DNA of 64,000 nucleotides from Siniperca chuatsi. Its lineage: Eukaryota; Chordata; Actinopteri; Centrarchiformes; Sinipercidae. A program made the translations under genes and the position numbers. The notes under the pieces are model-generated. The model made no database searches, was not told the DNA's origin, and was given only the letters and a program-made list of their open reading frames with translations. Below are positions 62,250-64,000 of this stretch, piece after piece. Positions within the stretch are counted from its first letter, which is position 1. Each line of letters begins with the position of its first letter. Location: NCBI RefSeq assembly GCF_020085105.1, contig NC_058064.1:21615323-21679322 (forward strand), written 5' to 3'.

Positions 62250-63880
62250 AATAAAAGCGTCGCCTCTTCAAACTGACAACAGAATGGCTGGATAACCATT
62301 GTTCAGTTTAAAAATAAATAAATAAAGAAGACATTATGAGATAAATAACCATATGTATAAATATAACACGATACATAATATTACAGTGAAATTGTGAAAT
62401 AGTTCATTCTTTCCACAATAATACATTTGTATTTAATTCCAGCAGTTTTTATTTCAAAATGTTAATTTTCCAAAGTTTGTTTTGATTTGAAAAACACAGT
62501 GACTGTTTCATAACTTCTCATGACTGTCTTTGTCTGTGAAAAATGCCAGAGACAGTTATGCATTTGGGTACGTCCTGACAGTTTGTTTTTTTCGTTTTAA
62601 ACCAAAAACGGCAAAACGAAAATAACAGAGCCGTTTTTCATTTTTTGTTGTCAGAATCAAAAAACGAAAAACGAAAAACCAAATTCAAATAACGGTCCAA
62701 TTTGGGTTTTAGCACGTTCCTTTTGAAGAAAGATGAAGGAAAGACAGGTGAGCCGGAAGTAAAAGTAAATATATCAAAATAAAAGCCAGTAGGCTAGAAT
62801 GGTCTTTAAAAGTGTAACATTATGCAAGCACAGGATCTGTAGCCTACCAGGGAAACGTTAGAAGACAAATAAATAAATGCTTATAAAGATCTCTTTGTCT
62901 TGTTCTTTTCATTTTGACATGAAATAGCCTCTCTTGTATCCAAACAAAGTGTGAGATATATTATTTAGCTGCGTAGAGCGTGAATTCCTTGCCTTATTAA
63001 TTATATGTGGAAATGGCCTGTGTGGTCCTTCCCCAGTACTGTTGTCTAAAGTGACCGGCTGAAGTCCCCACGTGCTACCAAATGATTGGTCAACGTCTCA
63101 CATAGACTAGTAATATGCTATCAAATAACGTCATAGTGTACGTCATGAACGTGCTCATATTCACCTGCTCAAGTACTTCAGCGCAGTTTTGAGGTACTCG
63201 TGCTTTACTTGAGTGTTTCCATGTCGTGCTTAGTTTAGTTATTGGTTACTTTTCAGATTGCAATTTTGTAAATTGTTGTTAAAAACTATTCGATATTAGT
63301 TATCCTGGCCTATCAAATGAGTGAACGCCCTGAATCTCGCGCACCATCCGGCCGCGAGGACTCCCGCTCGGTCTCCATTCCAGCCGCACGGGACGCACAG
63401 CGCGGAACAAGATGCGCTTTTTGTAGTCCATCTTCGGAACGCTGTAGTTTCACCACGCCAATAACATCCGCCGCGGTGTGATGCTGCGTTCCAGACAACT
63501 CGGAACTCGAACATTCCCGACCTCCTGACAGGAAAGGTGCAGTGGAACGCCTCTCAGTCAGCTTCAGTTTCTGAAGAATACCTGTCCGTCTGCGGCGGCC
63601 GTCATGCCACTCAGGACTGTTACTGCTGCGGGCTTCTGATGTCTCCTCCCATGTGTTTCCAGAAGCTGTTGGGAATAATCAAATCACACATGAAGCCGCA
63701 CAACAATCCAGGTACATTTAACCGCAATGAGTTCTGAGTTTATTTTCAGTAAAATATCAAGCCGTCAATGAGATTTCTGCCAACCAGGCAACAGGAGCAC
63801 TGCGCACACTACTGCCCCCGACCATGCATGTACTTTGTTACACCTCTGCGTGAACACCGCAGCTGGCTCGCACCCTCAGC
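62250..63880. other. Upstream of strap, no gene supported
   Basis: A/T-rich DNA with a stretch of short imperfect repeats of AAAACGAAAA type (62590-62690), then more CpG-bearing DNA from 63310. Short frames near 63296-63737 lack any domain. It could hold the promoter of a neighbouring gene outside the window. Confidence 0.4.
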
Positions 63881-63882
63881 CC

Positions 63883-63924
63883 TCCGAGGGGCCATCTCCG
63901 AGGGGCCGTCTCCGAGGGGCCGTC
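63883..63924. repeat. 14-bp tandem repeat, three copies
   Basis: Three consecutive units of TCCGAGGGGCC(A/G)TC, the first with A and the next two with G, followed by a partial unit. GC-rich minisatellite. Confidence 0.9.
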
Positions 63925-64000
63925 TCCGCTTCACTTGAGTTTTCCAGCCAGTTGGACCTCATGACCTTTTCCACGGAGGTCCAGGAAACGTGCTGCACGC

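Noticed and set aside
63296-63737. Short frames in the CpG-bearing right edge
   Set aside because: No recognisable domain, splice context or homology.

Overview
The window is vertebrate nuclear DNA, almost certainly from a teleost fish and probably a spiny-rayed (percomorph) one. The basis is intron-exon gene structure, encoded proteins close to human SLC25A3, TMPO and STRAP, and a fish-like repeat load: Tc1 with IR/DR-type inverted repeats, L2-type LINE fragments, many short hAT-like elements with 8-bp target duplications, and a Ty3/Gypsy LTR element. The species cannot be named from sequence alone.

Three protein-coding genes lie head to tail on the minus strand. From right to left: strap (61875 to 54637; nine coding exons, 329 aa WD40 protein), tmpo (53328 to 12720; eight supported coding exons, 451 aa LAP2-beta-type inner nuclear membrane protein) and slc25a3 (9069 to 402; seven coding exons per transcript, 357 aa mitochondrial phosphate carrier). 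slc25a3 has two alternative versions of its second coding exon, both exactly 125 nt. I checked splice phases across all joins and each reading frame stays open. No plus-strand host gene could be supported.

Two introns of slc25a3 each hold an identical ~200-bp block on the gene's sense strand. It folds as a two-hairpin H/ACA snoRNA with an H box and a terminal ACA. Mammalian SLC25A3 is the host of SNORA53, so these are best read as a duplicated SNORA53-like snoRNA.

Most of the window is tmpo intron. 12.7-18.1 kb: 3' exons and a Tc1 element whose transposase lost its catalytic core. 16.5-22.1 kb: a locally duplicated repeat block, a small hAT-like element and a plus-strand LINE fragment. 22.3-26.1 kb: a hAT-like element split by a reverse-strand L2 LINE carrying long GA and TA runs. 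30.1-38.1 kb: a short inverted-repeat element next to a frame-broken Gypsy element with very unequal LTRs. 42.9-53.1 kb: the first tmpo intron, with two more hAT-like elements. The last strap intron holds a 1.6-kb hAT-like element. The right 2 kb, upstream of strap, has no gene I can support.

The three host proteins act in separate processes (mitochondrial phosphate import, lamina/chromatin tethering, SMN-complex and TGF-beta signalling); nothing suggests one joint pathway. I found no sign of a wholly new molecular system. The most interesting signals are the duplicated snoRNA, the paired exons, the odd LTR structure and the nested elements.
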